Origin: Melitaea cinxia
Taxonomy: Eukaryota; Arthropoda; Insecta; Lepidoptera; Nymphalidae
Assembly (NCBI RefSeq): GCF_905220565.1
Contig: NC_059399.1
Span: 4,557,501 to 4,621,500 of the forward strand
Direction of reading: 5' to 3'
Length of the DNA: 64,000 nucleotides
The notes beneath the pieces were generated by a model. That model saw nothing but the letters and a program-made list of their open reading frames with translations. It had not been told where the DNA came from and did not search any database. Positions 22,101 through 35,250 of this stretch are shown here, one piece after another. Both the position numbers and the translations under genes were made by a program. The stretch's first letter is position 1; the number at the start of each line of letters is the position of its first letter.

Positions 22101-24618
22101 GTGTAAGCTTAGTTTAATGACATTGTAAAATTAAACTGTTAGTTATTAATTCAAGTGAACTTTACTCGCAAAGTTAATACAAAGCATTTATTATATCAAG
22201 ATCTTTTAATGACACTGAATAAAATATAATTAACAAAACAAAATCATAAATATACATATAAGTGAGTGTATTATGCACAGTTACTAGTACGTTATTAGCT
22301 GTTTATAGCAAAAAAAAACTTTGTACAACAGACAGCACGTGTTAAGACACGTAATCTGTGCAAATAAAAATAAAATAAATCACAAGTAATAACGTAACGT
22401 CGGTACTACGATGTTACGTCTGCCGACTACTACGAAGGTTGTGTACGAAGTTACTCAATGAGTCGATGACCGGAACGTATTACGAACGTACACGCCGAAG
22501 GTCTCTCGCACTGAATGTACATATGTATGTGTACCAAATATGTGAAACTTTAGTACATCTGTTCGTTCTAGAGAGCCTTGAAATATATATGCGGGGTTTT
22601 GATACTTTTTTTGTATTAAGGATGGAGTTTTTCAGAGATAGGTTTTGTGGTAGATTTATAAATCGGATTAAAATTTATTTAAGTAAGCTTTTTTGAATCA
22701 TTGCTATGTATTATATATAGTGAAATTGAAAAGCAAATAAATAACTCTTTTAAAAACTGTCTATACGTATAGTTAGCGTAGTTATTATAAAACATTTTGA
22801 TACCAATTAAATTATGATTTCAAATTAAATTAATCATTATTATTCTTATTCTTAAAAATCAGTTGACGGTTAAAGTAGCGTCTATAAAACAATAAAAAAC
22901 CTTTAATTATATCGTATTTAGATCACAAAAGATCAATAATTCGAGCTCGGTTTTATTGCAGGTCTGAATGTAATTCGAACGAAAGTTTACAAGTATATTT
23001 TCAAACGTTCAATTGCGAGCAGACTCACAATTCTCCATTGTTCCGCTATTCGTTTTTCCTTTGATCCAGTGGTCGTTGTTTATTGTTTTATCGATACATT
23101 AGATAGCTATCGTGAATCTCGTATCGAGTACGATATTTCGTTCGACGGGACATTTAATAGATTAGTGTTTGATGCATCACATATTTTATACAATACAATA
23201 TAATATATAATAAAGTTATATACAATAAGTTACCAACTTTAATATTTTATTTTATTTTAATAAAGCGGATATATGCCATAATTAAATAAAGCGCAATGAT
23301 ATGAGTATATTCTATATTTTTGGTATCTCGATTGGTTTAATTTGAGACTTATCGACTATATATATATGGGAATTGGGGATTGTAATAACATTACCAGATA
23401 TGAAAGTAAGTATCCATATATAATATATAATATATATACGTAATATTATATAATAAAACTTAACATGAGTTGTAATTGCAGTGGAAACCGCGCGAATATT
23501 CTTGTAGTAAAATAAATAGTTCATCTTTGTTCCAAGCACTCGATTCAAACGGTAGACTTTCTTTGAATCGAGTCATTCGCAGATTTCTTATGATCAAAAT
23601 AACAAGAACTGGTTTGTATACCTTTTTAATAAATATATTCTAATCTCTTACTAAACGACACTTCAAACATTTATACTTATTTATTATACAATGTAATTAT
23701 ATTTATTTATAGTATAAAATTCATATACGAGTGTTATAATTGTTTTAACATTAACACTTAACTTTCGAACGGAAATAAATATGTTAAATTATGTATAATA
23801 AGTTCTTTGAAATTTGTCATCTAATTAACGATACAAATTTTTTACAGTTAAAGCTGTTCTACTTTCAAGTTCTTACAATTTTTTTACTTTGATTTGTATA
23901 TATTTGATTGAATACTCTTTATAAACCTTATACTATAGACCTATTTTTAAGGAATAACAAAAGCTATCATTATTTTTACAGATACAACATAGTTATAAAA
24001 TGTATACACATACATATATTGTAAAATTGCAGGAGTACTGCAACATCTAAATTCGCTTTTAATTCTAATTAAAAATTTCAATAGCTAGTTTATATACTAT
24101 GTACTACTAGGACCATCGAAATACAATGTAAGGCTTTACGGCGTTCTAAAAAGTACTAGTTTTTATGTCCTTCAGCATTCTCGGTTAACTAACCAGAGTT
24201 AACGGTAAGACCTGTTCTAGCGTAGCCAACCGATAATCGGCCTTCCATACCGAACAATTTGATTTAAAAATAATTACGATTGAGCAAAAACGCAATGCGA
24301 ATGCATGAGAAAAAATTGCAAGTCTTGTAAGGCGTTCACTCTTATGTGTATGTACGTTGTACTGTATGGTTCTACCTTCTACAAGTTAAATACCTGAACG
24401 CTATTAATAAAATACTTTAACTGCATGGTGTCTATTCGTTAAGTTTCGTTAAAAAACAATTACAAATACAAATTTGAAAAAGTAGGAAGTGTCAGAGTGT
24501 TTTCGATTATAAAATAGGTGACTATTTTTGGACCTTATTTTTGTTACAAAAAATAATTCGATAGTTTGTTTTTATCCAAATAAGTTGAAAGATTAACGTT
24601 CAAGACGAAAATTACAAA
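22101..24618. other. Non-coding stretch with CpG-rich patch
   Basis: A patch at about 22390-22510 is rich in ACGT/TACG words. 23000-23150 also has lower AT. AT-dinucleotide runs lie near 23405-23450. No gene recognised. Confidence 0.4.
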
Positions 24619-25152
24619 CTATTCTCTCATCATCAATTTAAAATTGGTCACGATCATGTTATTATAACCGCAAACGAGGAAATGATACATTCGTTCAAAC
24701 AATTTCAAGAGACACAAAAAACAAATATTCTTACACAAAAAAAGGCGAAATGAATGTAATTTTTTCGAACAATTCGGGCTGAGGCGCCACAATCGTATAC
24801 GGGCTTGTTTAATCAAGCTGTCATTGCACACAAGTGCTGCGAAAACACAGATAAAAAAGAAACAGAAGTGTAATAACCGTGAGAGGTTCGTTATCTCGTC
24901 GCAGACGGCATACGTCTGAATGAGGCCATTCGACGCGCTAGCTGCCAGCATTTGAGTATTGCCCCCCTTAATTAAGAGGGACGTTGAGTGGTCTGAAGCG
25001 TCTAGGCGGCGCACAATGCCTGTCCCTACACCGGTTAATTCGAGAAGCCTTATTGTTCTTGATCGTTTCCGTATACCGTGCGGAAAATGTGGAAATCTAA
25101 ACGGTTTGGTTTCCAAATTGGTATAAATTTGGCTTTGAGCTGTTTTTTTCAA
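24619..25152 (-). other. Open frame in a GC-richer island, uncertain gene
   Basis: A 177-codon frame from ATG. The N-terminal ~75 codons (about 24915-25100) coincide with the least AT-rich DNA for several kilobases and read as IRKRSRTIRLLELTGVGTG and so on. The C-terminal half drifts into AT-rich, Cys/Phe-rich sequence typical of chance translation. No domain is recognised. It could be part of an exon, a non-coding RNA or a regulatory island. Composition is the main support. Confidence 0.25.
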
Positions 25153-26442
25153 GTCTGCCTAGTTACCGTTAAACGTAATTAACGTTTATTTACGTCAAAA
25201 AATGTACGTAACTTATTAATTATTGTATTATACATCCTGTTCTTATGGTATACCACAACTGGACAAAAAAGAAATCCCTACTAAGGATAAATAATGAAAT
25301 TAATTAATAAATAAACGATTCAGTTACTTTATAATATAAATATAAATTAGGTATGTATATTATATTACTTTTTCCTCCTATTTTAAAACCATGTCTTTGT
25401 GATAGGAAAATAAATTAAATAAAAAAAAGGACAATATTCTCGTGTAATTTTATTCGTTCCTTAAATAAACAACAACAGTGATATAATAAGCTCTGTGTAT
25501 ATAATATAAAGCAAATATTTTTCTTGCTCCATGATTAGATTCCTCAAGAAAATGATTGACAGTGAGCAACACAAAGACAGAGCAATCAGAATTCCTCATT
25601 ATTTTTTTCGTTTATTTCTTTATTTACAAGCAAATTTGATTAAGTACGTATACGGTTTTTTTTACTTATTTATTTGGACCAAGAAGCGAAATGTATTTTA
25701 TGATTACTTTCTTCTTATCAGATTTAGCTCTTAATACGATCTTAACTTTTTTAAAACTCAAATGAATAAGTGATCGTTAAAAATTGTTTTGTTTTTATTA
25801 AATAAGAAATTCAAAGCCGCTTATCAATAATTATGTATTTTTCTTGTTAGAATTTTTAAGCGTTTACTTTGGTTTCATCATTATACAGAATAATCTATTA
25901 TAATGTCTATGTAGGTTTACTTTTTGATATTTACAAAAAAACCTGTTTAACAGAAAATACATCAGAAAACTTATCATTATATAGCAAACCATAAGTTTTT
26001 ATAGTTTCCGAGATAAAAAGCGCGAACGTTATCTATACACAGAAGATTTCTCCTGAATAGATATAAGAGGTTTATTCGATCCCATTCATTCACCTTAGTT
26101 ACTTTTCCTGGCGTTAAACCAGCGTTAGGGGATGAAATTCAATAGATTCCTTTGTGCTGTCTTAAAGTAATGGGTTACCGGGAACACGGTGTAATATACT
26201 TTGTAAATTGTGTCATTATGGAATAACATTCTTTTATCTTTTTAATTTTTGTATGGGACGTATGGATGGTACTGTGTTTACCTTTTTAATATTAAAATAG
26301 AATTGAATAAGGTAATGGAGTTTTATTTTTATACGCATGTATTTTTAATATATGAAATACTTTATGTTAATAAATTGAAAATGTGATTTTATTGTACAAA
26401 AATACAAATGTGTATTTATTTAAAGTTCTAAAAATAAAACAT
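25153..26442. other. AT-rich non-coding stretch
   Basis: No gene or classified repeat seen. Confidence 0.45.
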
Positions 26443-26690
26443 AAACATTCAGCCTGTTACATCCCACTGTTGGGCATAGCACTCTTTTTCCATGTAGGAG
26501 AAGGATCGGAGCTTATCCACTACGCTGCTTCACGACGGCTTGGCGGATTTGGATATTCCAAATTATGAGTAACGATAACTATCAGGTGTTTTTTTAGGTA
26601 ACAACTTGGGCCTACACCTTAACGTGCTCTCCGAGGTACCATGGGTAGACCCCTAAGGACAGACATCCAAACCGGAAAGAAAAATATAAA
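26443..26690 (-). repeat. Headless copy of the 3201 SINE
   Basis: CATTCAGCCTGTTACATCCC, GTTGGGCATAG, GGAGAAGGAT, CTCCGAGGTACC and GACAGACATCCAAACCGG match the body of 3214-3460 in order. The tRNA-like head is missing, so on the minus strand this is a 5'-truncated insertion. Confidence 0.75.
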
Positions 26691-27649
26691 TGTACAAATA
26701 AAAAAAAAAATTACATAAAGATAAATGGAAGAGGGATGATTATGAGTTCGAATATTTTCGTACGAATTTTATATGTTATTTCTCTTTTCACCAAAATGTA
26801 TCTAACAAAAGTCCAGCTGAAAATACGATCTATACGGGAATCCGGATTCGGCCATTGTGCTTTAGCGCCCTATTCAATGTATTGTCCGATTCTGAATCAC
26901 AGCAATTTAATACCAACCATCGACGTTGAGCGTCCTCTTTCCGAAATAATAGGCCGAATTGATACCGCGCTCCGGAAACATAAGACTTTTTAGAGTTCAA
27001 ATTAGAATGGTATAGAACCGAGTAATTCGTTCGGTTTACACAAAGGTATTAAATTTATCAGTATCTTTATGTTTTATTACTTTCTTTATTGTTCATCTGA
27101 CGGGTATGATAATAATTGTTAAACGTTATGCGCGAAATATGATAGCGTTTGTCATCTGTTTTTGGGGTCGATTTATATCTTTTTACGCAGCGAGTTTAGA
27201 TTGTAAAGCCATAGATATATTAAATATATAAAAAATACCTAAGTTGTGTGTTATCTGTTCACATAAGTAGGGTTAATTAAAATAAGCATAAAGTATTCTA
27301 ACCGATCTTGTACTGTTTCTACATTGTAAAAAAAATGTTAACTTAAAACACATATTGAACAAATTTAATAATCTACATATAAATCGTTACTTTTAATATA
27401 ATCACTTATTTATTATTTTATATATTCGTGCATTAAACTTTAACCTTTCTTCTGCATTTAATAAGAAGTAATCTCTAAAGCAGCGGGACATTTATAAACT
27501 GTTACAATAAACTATAGTACAGTAACTAAAAAATATGCAACCTAAATTATCTCATTTTATGCCGTTAAAACATTATCATCTATGCTACGCAAATATACAA
27601 GAATATCAACAAAACAATGCTAGCTGCCAGTGAAATAAAAGCGACTAAT
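26691..27649. other. Non-coding stretch
   Basis: A less AT-rich patch lies at 26820-26980. An 85-codon frame over it has no recognisable domain. Confidence 0.4.
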
Positions 27650-27850
27650 CTTAATATATATAAATCTCGTGTCACAATGTTTGTCCTCAATGGACTCCTA
27701 AACCACTTAACCGATTATAATAAAATTCGCACACCATGTGCAGTTCGATCCAACTTGAAAGATAGGCTATATTTTATTTTGATATATTAATTATTATATT
27801 TAAGAAAAAAATAAAGAAGGCGGTACAAAGTTCGCCAGGTCAGCTAGTAA
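27650..27850 (-). repeat. Diverged 'CTAGCTGACCTGGCGAAC' repeat (family D-like)
   Basis: Minus strand begins at ACTAGCTGACCTGGCGAAC and ends with CTCGTGTCACAA/ATATATA words on the plus-strand left side. About 200 bases, decayed. Confidence 0.55.
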
Positions 27851-30800
27851 CGAATAAAAGATTGGGCAGTGTTGACAAAACAAAACTTTTCCAATTTTAG
27901 CACGGCGGAAATTAGGGATTTTATACTAAAAAATTAAATCTGCTTTCCGAAAAATTGGTACGGGTCCCACGAATGAATCAAGTTTTACGAGAAATTCCAC
28001 ATGAAGGTGATGCTTCTAAAAAACAGGTTATTATTCCGACTCATTCATGCGAATACCACGTGTGACAAGTTTTTGCGCTTTGACTTTTCACAGAGAGCAT
28101 CTATCCGTTACAAAATAATGCAAAGATTCTTCGACTACAATTTTATTGACGTTAACGAAGTATTTACTTCGAAATAAGATTCAACAGAATTATTAACATT
28201 CTTAATGACTCTTACCCCTGTAGTTCATAGCGTTATTAATTAAAACCTATAATAATATATTTCTCGAAAAAATTATTAAAACACTATTTTTTTAAATATT
28301 TTTTAATGATTTACAATAATCTTAAGACTAGCCGTTAATTAAACGTTTCCACTTCAATATGTTACTATGAAATACCTATACAAGTATATGATGATTATTT
28401 CATTCGAAAAATAATCATTTACACAGTAAATAAAAAAAACAAGCTCATATCCCTAGAAAAGGTCGTTCGAAAAAATAAACAAAATAATTTTTAAATTATT
28501 ACCTTCTATTATTTTTATTACATCCTATGGTGTAAGCTCTTGTATGTGTTTAAAGAACACTTAAATTAATAACAAATGAACCAAGGCAGTTATAACATTT
28601 TATATAATTATTTTTAACGATATGTTACTTGTAGTTACAGACGGACAAAATATTATTCTCATAAACTTAACTTTCCTTAACAAAAAGTTATTACAAAGCA
28701 AAAAAATAAGAGTTTAAGGTAATCCAATAGACAAATAAATGTATAATTTACCGAAATAACATATATACTTCAAATATTTCAAAGACGTTCATCAGATTAG
28801 TAAATGAAAGTTTTATCGATTTAAGTATGATATAACGAAGCAGAACAATAAATCTAAGAAATCAACCTGTTTTATAAATATCACAGTAGGCATATAAACT
28901 TCAAATTGCAATTACCGTTTACTATCCATAAATTATACTGTAAAATAAATATTGTATTATTTTCCTTGTACTAATTTTAATACCTCTTAAATTAATCTGC
29001 TCATACTCCGTAAACTCCTCTGAATTCCGCTTCACTCTTCAGTGAAACGTCGATTTCTTAGGCTTCTTAGGCAGAGTTCGTATCACCCTCTAAAAGTCAA
29101 GTGAGCTACGAGAGCCCACGGAAAGTTATTATAGGACAGGTGTGTTTCTATGGATAGGCACTTACTTATATTCCCTGTACCCCGACTCTTATTAATTTGG
29201 CTTATGACATAACATTGTTTCTGAAATTTATGAAATTTCTGATGATGTTTCTGAATTATATTATGAAGGCTTTATTAGACAGATATGATATTGTGTAATA
29301 TTAATTTCGCAGAACATGGCAGATACAATGTTTTATTTAGGAATATTACTGTTAATTAAGTAAAGCCTTTATAACGTCAATATCATAATTGTTTACTGGG
29401 ATACATTATTGTCTATTGTTTTGGTTATTAGCGAAAAGGGTAGGTAGGTTAGGATATAAAATTACATTCAGTATTTGTAAAAAAAAATTGAAATAAATTT
29501 TATGATTAATGACTATTAATTGTGATGTGTTACAATCGATTTTTTATAACACTTACCTAATCAAACTTTTTTTCTGCTAAATCAAATCGAACAGTTCTTA
29601 TAATCCAGATAATAATATAACATTTTAAAGGGCAACTATCGGTACCAAATAAGATATTCTACACTGTATACTAGGAGTTTCCTTTTACCATATTTGGTTA
29701 CTTCAAAGTAAACTTCTAACACGGCCTACTGACGTTAAACGTTCTAATAATAAATCGTAGATGATCTTAAAAAAGTAGGAAAAAAAAACGGATTAAGAGA
29801 AACAAGGAAACATAAGTTATAGCAAAGTAGCTGAATTAATTTATGAGATATACAAATACTAAAACTTAATTTTAGAATTATTAAAATAAAACGTTGTTTA
29901 GACGACAGGAATAAAGATCATAATAAACAAGCGAATGAATGAAATTCGTCGAGTTTGCGGAAAATAAGCACTCTAAGCTTCAAAACGATGACGTTAACAT
30001 TTGTCAAGTTAAAACCAGGTTTTAATAATTTAATTAACCTGTATCAAAATGAATATACATTTTAGCTAAGTATTATAAATCTTTTACTCTTTCTTCTTTT
30101 AATCTTCTTCTTCTCTTCTTCTTCTTTTAATCTTTTACTCTTTGCTTATTTTTAAGCGACTTAAAAAAGAGGAAGTTCTCAATTCGACTGTTTTTTTTTC
30201 TATTGAAATTTTTGTCTTCGCCACTGCTAATAAATGATGCTCTTATTTTATTAATTATTTGTCAAAGTAAATTAAAGTAATTTTTTATTTGCGAGCCAAC
30301 ACATTTATTTATTATAGGCCATTTGATACTTGATTAGTTGATAGTTACTGATCGTAATAAGCTGATTTGTTACATGGCTTCCTTTGAATGACATCGTTCA
30401 TTAAGAAGCTCTGTCTCACTATTTATGGTGACACTAATCCAAGCTTTGTCTGTTTCTCACTAAATGAGTTTCTGTGGCAGTGACAAACTATAGTATTACT
30501 TAATGATTCTTATGAGTAAGTATGTACACCTAACTCTGCTATGAGGATGATTGATCAAAGTGTGCTTTGAAATATATAAGATAGCCAGGACATGTAAGTG
30601 ATTTAACGGCAGTATTAGAGATTTGATCTAAAGATTAAATAATTGGTTTCTCTATACGCCAGTACTGAAATGATAATATAAAAAGAACATAAATGATTGA
30701 TATCATATTTTTATGATTTCATATAATTTACTGTTACGACTTAATTATAAACGATTATATCACTAACACACTGAGTCATTTAGATTAGATCCACTTATAG

Positions 30801-30869
30801 TAGGCCTAAAGATAGCCAGCATTTGATGAGATTAAAATTTTGATCACTGAACTTTTTAAGTTAATGTAA
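27851..30869. other. Long AT-rich non-coding stretch
   Basis: No gene seen. A pyrimidine-rich tract of CTT/TTC repeats lies at about 30078-30145. A moderately GC patch lies at 29020-29120. Confidence 0.45.
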
Positions 30870-31175
30870 AAAAAAAACGGCCAAGTGCGAGTCGGATTCG
30901 CGCATGAAGGGTTCCGTACCATTGAGGCTATGTAAAATGTTTAGACATTTTTTTGTCTTAATATTTTTTGTTTTAATTGTATTGCTTATTATTGTAGTAA
31001 AAATACAACAGTATTTTGTGAATGTTTCAAGCGCCTACCTGTTACGTTTATTGGTATCGAGCAAAAGAGGCAAAAAATTCGCGTTTGTTGTATGGGAGTC
31101 CCTCTTAAATAATTATTTTACTTTGTTTTTAGTATTTGTTGTTATAGCGGCAACAGAAATGCATACGTTGTAAAA
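30870..31175 (+). repeat. Interspersed repeat 'ACGGCCAAGTGCGAGTCGG'
   Basis: Begins after an A-run with the well-known animal repeat word CGGCCAAGTGCGAGTCGG and GAAGGGTTCCGTACCATT. It continues through TATGGGAGTCCC and TTGTTATAGCGGCAACAGAAAT. The 89-codon frame across it is produced by the repeat, not by a host gene. Confidence 0.75.
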
Positions 31176-32074
31176 ATTTTAAAGTAAAGATTATGTTAGT
31201 AAAATCCAAATGAAGGCATAAAATATCGCTATCATACATCGTGAGCTACACGCTCGCTGGTGGTACCGTGACCATTTCAAGAGCCTGACAAATTGAAGCA
31301 TGGATTATCAGTCGAGTGTTCTCCTTTACCGGTCGAATGTGCTGAATATTCTGGAGCACCATTCTGAATAAAGCACCTTTCATTTTACGATTATTTAAGA
31401 TATTTTTTTAAATACGTCAACGATTACAATAAAGGTTTTAAAAATATTATTTTTCTGTACATGTAAACTTTTTGCATACACTAAAATCGAAATAAAAATA
31501 GTTAACAAATAAATGCACGTCCTATATGCTTATCAATTAGAAAGATTGTTAGGATTAAAAAGCTGTGTCGAGAAAAAAAACACAAAAACACACAAACGCT
31601 TAACTACAACAAATACTTTTAGGATCGGCCGGTAATATCAATTCTATAGAATTGTTATTACCGGCCTTATTTGGAAATGAGTAAAGATTTTTTCATTAAT
31701 TTAAATTAATAAACTCTAAAACTAGAAGGTCCTAGTAAGTAACTTCATACTAATTTGTAGTAATTTCATTAAAACGTTCATTTTACCCGTGAAACGTTAT
31801 ACTACAAAATATTTAAGCATAACTACAGTTTTGTATAACGAGAAGAAATTTTCGTTTACTACAAATGCAATACCAGCAAAAAGGAAATAAATACAACACT
31901 CGTTTAGAAAAAAAAAATCCGAACACATATGTATATCAGAATCTTTTATTTACTAATACGACAAAGTTTTAATTAAATATAGCACAAAAGCAAATCTAGT
32001 ACGGATCTATTGCGAGACGTGTATGAGATTTATTGTAAAAATAGGCTTTTTTTTTCTTTTAACACTTGTATTTA
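31176..32074. other. Non-coding stretch containing a palindrome
   Basis: Apart from the 40-bp palindrome at 31627-31666, nothing is assignable. Confidence 0.4.
31627..31666. repeat. 40-bp near-perfect palindrome
   Basis: GGCCGGTAATAtCAATTCTA followed by its reverse complement with one mismatched pair and no loop. GC-rich ends in AT-rich DNA. Confidence 0.9.
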
Positions 32075-32083
32075 TTCGTCAAT

Positions 32084-32264
32084 GTTGTCTTATTTGCACG
32101 TGATTGGTGAGTAAGGTGACCAGAGCGCCTGGGGAGATTGGGGATTGGGTCGGCAACGCGCTTGCGATGCTTCTGGTGTTGCAGGTGTCTATAAGCTACG
32201 GTAATCACTTACCATCAGATGAGCCGTACGCTTGTTTGCCGACCTAGTGACATAAAAAAAAAAC
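32084..32264 (+). mobile_element. Poly(A)-tailed retroposon ('GTCGGCAACGCGCTTGCGATGC' type)
   Basis: Contains GGTGACCAGAGCGCCTGG, GGTCGGCAACGCGCTTGC, CTTACCATCAGATGAGCCG and TTTGCCGACCTAGTGACAT, then an A tail (32253-32263). Copies: 44604-44785 (plus, decayed) and 54471-54757 (minus, longer 5' part). Confidence 0.8.
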
Positions 32265-33055
32265 GTTTCTCGCTGTTAAAATAAATAACAAATCTGTTCA
32301 CTCTCGGTACAATGAAATAAAATTTGTTACATTTTTATAATTCTAAATGCAATAATTAATAAAGGAAAAAGTGATTGTTCAATTAAATAAATACTTAACA
32401 TTTTATCTCAACAATAAATATAATACTTTTTTTAATTTACACACATGCCAGTTCATAGTTACTATTGTAACTTATCATCGCAAGTCAATTTAATACGCTA
32501 AAAGTATTGACAGACAATTGTACTTTTTAGATGCGTATAGAGTATCATTTATTGGTATAAGAAAATATTAAGCATACTTTGTATTTATAATAAAATTATG
32601 TACAACATATTAACGAACTTTTAAAAGGAGAAAACGATAATATTCACAACAGGTCCTAAACAGAAAACATGTCTAGCGCTTGTTTCTAACTCGAGCTAAG
32701 AACTAAGATACAAAGTTACTCTACACATGAAATCTTTAGACTAAGATTCTAACTTTATATTACGCTATTTCATTAACAGTATTAAGGTTTTGTTTCCTTA
32801 CAAGTTTCAAAGTACAAAGCATCTCCCAACGTATCTGAGGAACGTGTATGGTAGGTATTACATGTAATGGAAACTAAACAGTAATCACCTTTACCTACGG
32901 AGCAATCATATTGAAAAACGGTAACTATAATTTAGTAATAAATGTTATTGAATATTATATAAGTACATGATAAATATTATCCAATTATATAATGGAAGGG
33001 ATACAGCGAATACGAATGTAATTGTGCATACAACGAGTTTGTAGTAGGTACAATC
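32265..33055. other. AT-rich non-coding stretch
   Basis: No feature assigned. Confidence 0.45.
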
Positions 33056-33084
33056 TCAAATAATATTTAACAATTTATTACATT

Positions 33085-33310
33085 TCTTTGGGTAACTAAA
33101 CGTCTCACACTCAACGGCTCTCACTAGGATTATCACTTGTGTTGGGGGTTTGGAAACACACACAATACACAAGCACAAACGCCCAGACCACGGCAAACAT
33201 CTGATGTATGACCAATACAAACGTTTGCCATGTGCGGGGATCGAACCCTCAACCGCCAGCGCAACAGCCACAAACCAGTGTAGTGACCGTTGTGCCAACG
33301 CGTCGTCAAA
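33085..33310 (-). mobile_element. tRNA-headed SINE
   Basis: On the minus strand the head carries an exact A-box-like TGGCACAACGG and, about 40 bases on, a canonical B-box GGTTCGATCCC. The body follows with TTGTGCTTGTG and GTTTCCAAACCCCC words. A close relative is at 49952-50135 (minus), and a diverged headless copy lies in the opposite orientation at 33440-33525. It belongs to a different SINE family from 3201-3552. Confidence 0.8.
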
Positions 33311-33439
33311 TGATAAATAAATAACTAACTTGTTGTCACATTGGACAAGTTGGCCAAATGGGCATTGCGTATACTGTAGCAAGTTCGATTGCCACAAATA
33401 ACAAAAATTGTACAGGTCATGCAGATATTTGTTGTGGTC

Positions 33440-33525
33440 TGAGAATTTGTGCTTGTGCATTGTGTCGGTTGTTCGGAATCTCGACACAGAAATCCCAATC
33501 TACTGGGAACCGTTAACTGTGAGAC
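33440..33525 (+). repeat. Diverged inverted copy of the 33085 SINE body
   Basis: TTGTGCTTGTGCATTGTGT to GTGAGACGTTTA is the inverse of 33100-33178 with substitutions. The two form a long imperfect inverted repeat. Confidence 0.6.
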
Positions 33526-34094
33526 GTTTATTTATGTACTTACTATACGAAAAAAAGCCCAGTAAACACATAAAAAATGCCGTTCAAAATTAAGTATAGG
33601 AAACTTGTTTTAATAATTTATATAACTTAGCGAGATACGCTAACATCACGTTAAGATAAAAATAAGCTAAGAGGAGTAAATCCAGTAATAGAGTGATTTA
33701 TACAGCACTTTAATTCATGATCGTAAGAGGATTACTGAGAAAAAGGCGGCGGTAAATTATCTATAATTTAGCTCTATGAGTTACGCAAGTGAATTTAGTA
33801 CCTACCAGTCGATATTGTTGTGATGAGATTATTTATATATAGTATAAATTATGCGCGATTTCTCCTGCGTTATTAACTGCTCTGCTTCTACGATACCCTA
33901 TCACAATAACATCCCTATATATATGAACCGTTTTGACGAACATATTCTCCCGGTATATTAAACTGTATTAAGTATATGTATTTGTATTTTAGATACGTCC
34001 GATTTCTATATTTAGATAATTGTGTTTTTTATCTAAATAAATTAAAAAAAAAACGACTTGAACTTACATCGACAAAAACGAGCACGCTTTTGAC
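33526..34094. other. AT-rich non-coding stretch
   Basis: A short start of family A (AAAACGACTTGAA...ACATCGAC) lies near 34048-34078. Otherwise nothing. Confidence 0.4.
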
Positions 34095-34250
34095 CACACG
34101 ACGGAAGTTAAACTTCTTTAGCTCCATCTAACTTGTATCTCTCTCTCAACTTCCGTTCGCCTCGACCGATCACACTTTTCGTAACGCTATCGTCACGCAT
34201 TCACCAGCTTACTCGCCAAGTGAGGCGTGCTTAAAGAAGTTTTACTTCAA
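34095..34250 (-). repeat. Repeat pair member, partner of 11431-11560
   Basis: AACTTCTTTAGCTCCATCTA, CTCTCAACTTCC, CGTCACGCATTCACCAGC and AAGTGAGGCGTGC match the partner in reverse. Confidence 0.6.
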
Positions 34251-35250
34251 TAACTGACAAATACACGTTATATATTAAATAGTTTTAGCTCAAAAGCTGC
34301 ACGCCAGATCTCGCTTAAGTTAAGCTGAAGCGTAAATGAAGAACCATGTGACAAGCACCAGCTTTCGAATATAAAAAGAATCATTAAAATCGGTCCGCCC
34401 AGTAATAAGTTATGAAGTAACAAACACGAAAAAAAAAAATTAAGTCGAATTGAAAACTTCTTGATATTTTTTAAGTCGTTTAGAAACGTATCGTTTTAGC
34501 CTACGAGCTGTTAAACTCAGAAAATGTCTTGTTCGATGTCTAACTATTTGTAAACAAAACAATCCGTAATCTAAATATATCAACCGGTTTATAGCCACTT
34601 AAAAGACAAAAAGTCGGAAACAGATGGATTCTAAAAGCTTGAGAAATGATCACATCCCTTATACCGGCATTTTTAGTAGCGCGTTTAATTCCATTTGAAA
34701 TGCAGAAAGAAATGCAGGCGAATCCTATGGGAGGAATGATTGTAAGGAAATTAGATTGTATTAAAATAGATATAAAGTGTAAATTTACTTGTAAATCAGT
34801 CAGGTGTAATTTGGTAAGCAATTTCCTTTGATACAAGAGCCAGACCGGTTGCGCCCGCGTTTACCTGCACGCAGGTTATACTATTTATTTTTGGAGTTCC
34901 GTTTATTGACCCATAAGCCTTAATTGTTGATTTAACTTAAGTATATGTATTTCTATATAATGATTTAATATGAAGAGTAAAGGGTATATGTAAAAAGTAC
35001 AAAGCTCTATATGCAGTAAATAAAAAAAAACAAGGTTTAATTTATACACTGGATTATGAAAGATAATTACGTTAATAACAAATAATACTTTAGGAACTGT
35101 ATAAATTTTATTTTAATTATTGTAATTTTTTAATTTTAGAAATAAACCTTAACTATTATTTATTATAAATATAAATAAAAGTTAGGATATATTTAATCAT
35201 CTTTTTCAATCACAGTAATAATTCTGTGGTGTCAAGGAAAAGGGAGCTAC
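34251..35250. other. Non-coding stretch
   Basis: Two overlapping open frames on opposite strands at 34540-34836 have no recognisable domains. No repeat assigned. Confidence 0.4.

Noticed and set aside
30904..31173. 89-codon hydrophobic frame as a membrane protein gene
   Set aside because: It coincides with a dispersed repeat starting CGGCCAAGTGCGAGTCGG; the frame comes from the repeat.
33056..33487. 143-codon minus-strand frame as a gene
   Set aside because: It runs through a SINE with A and B boxes; the apparent protein is translated repeat.
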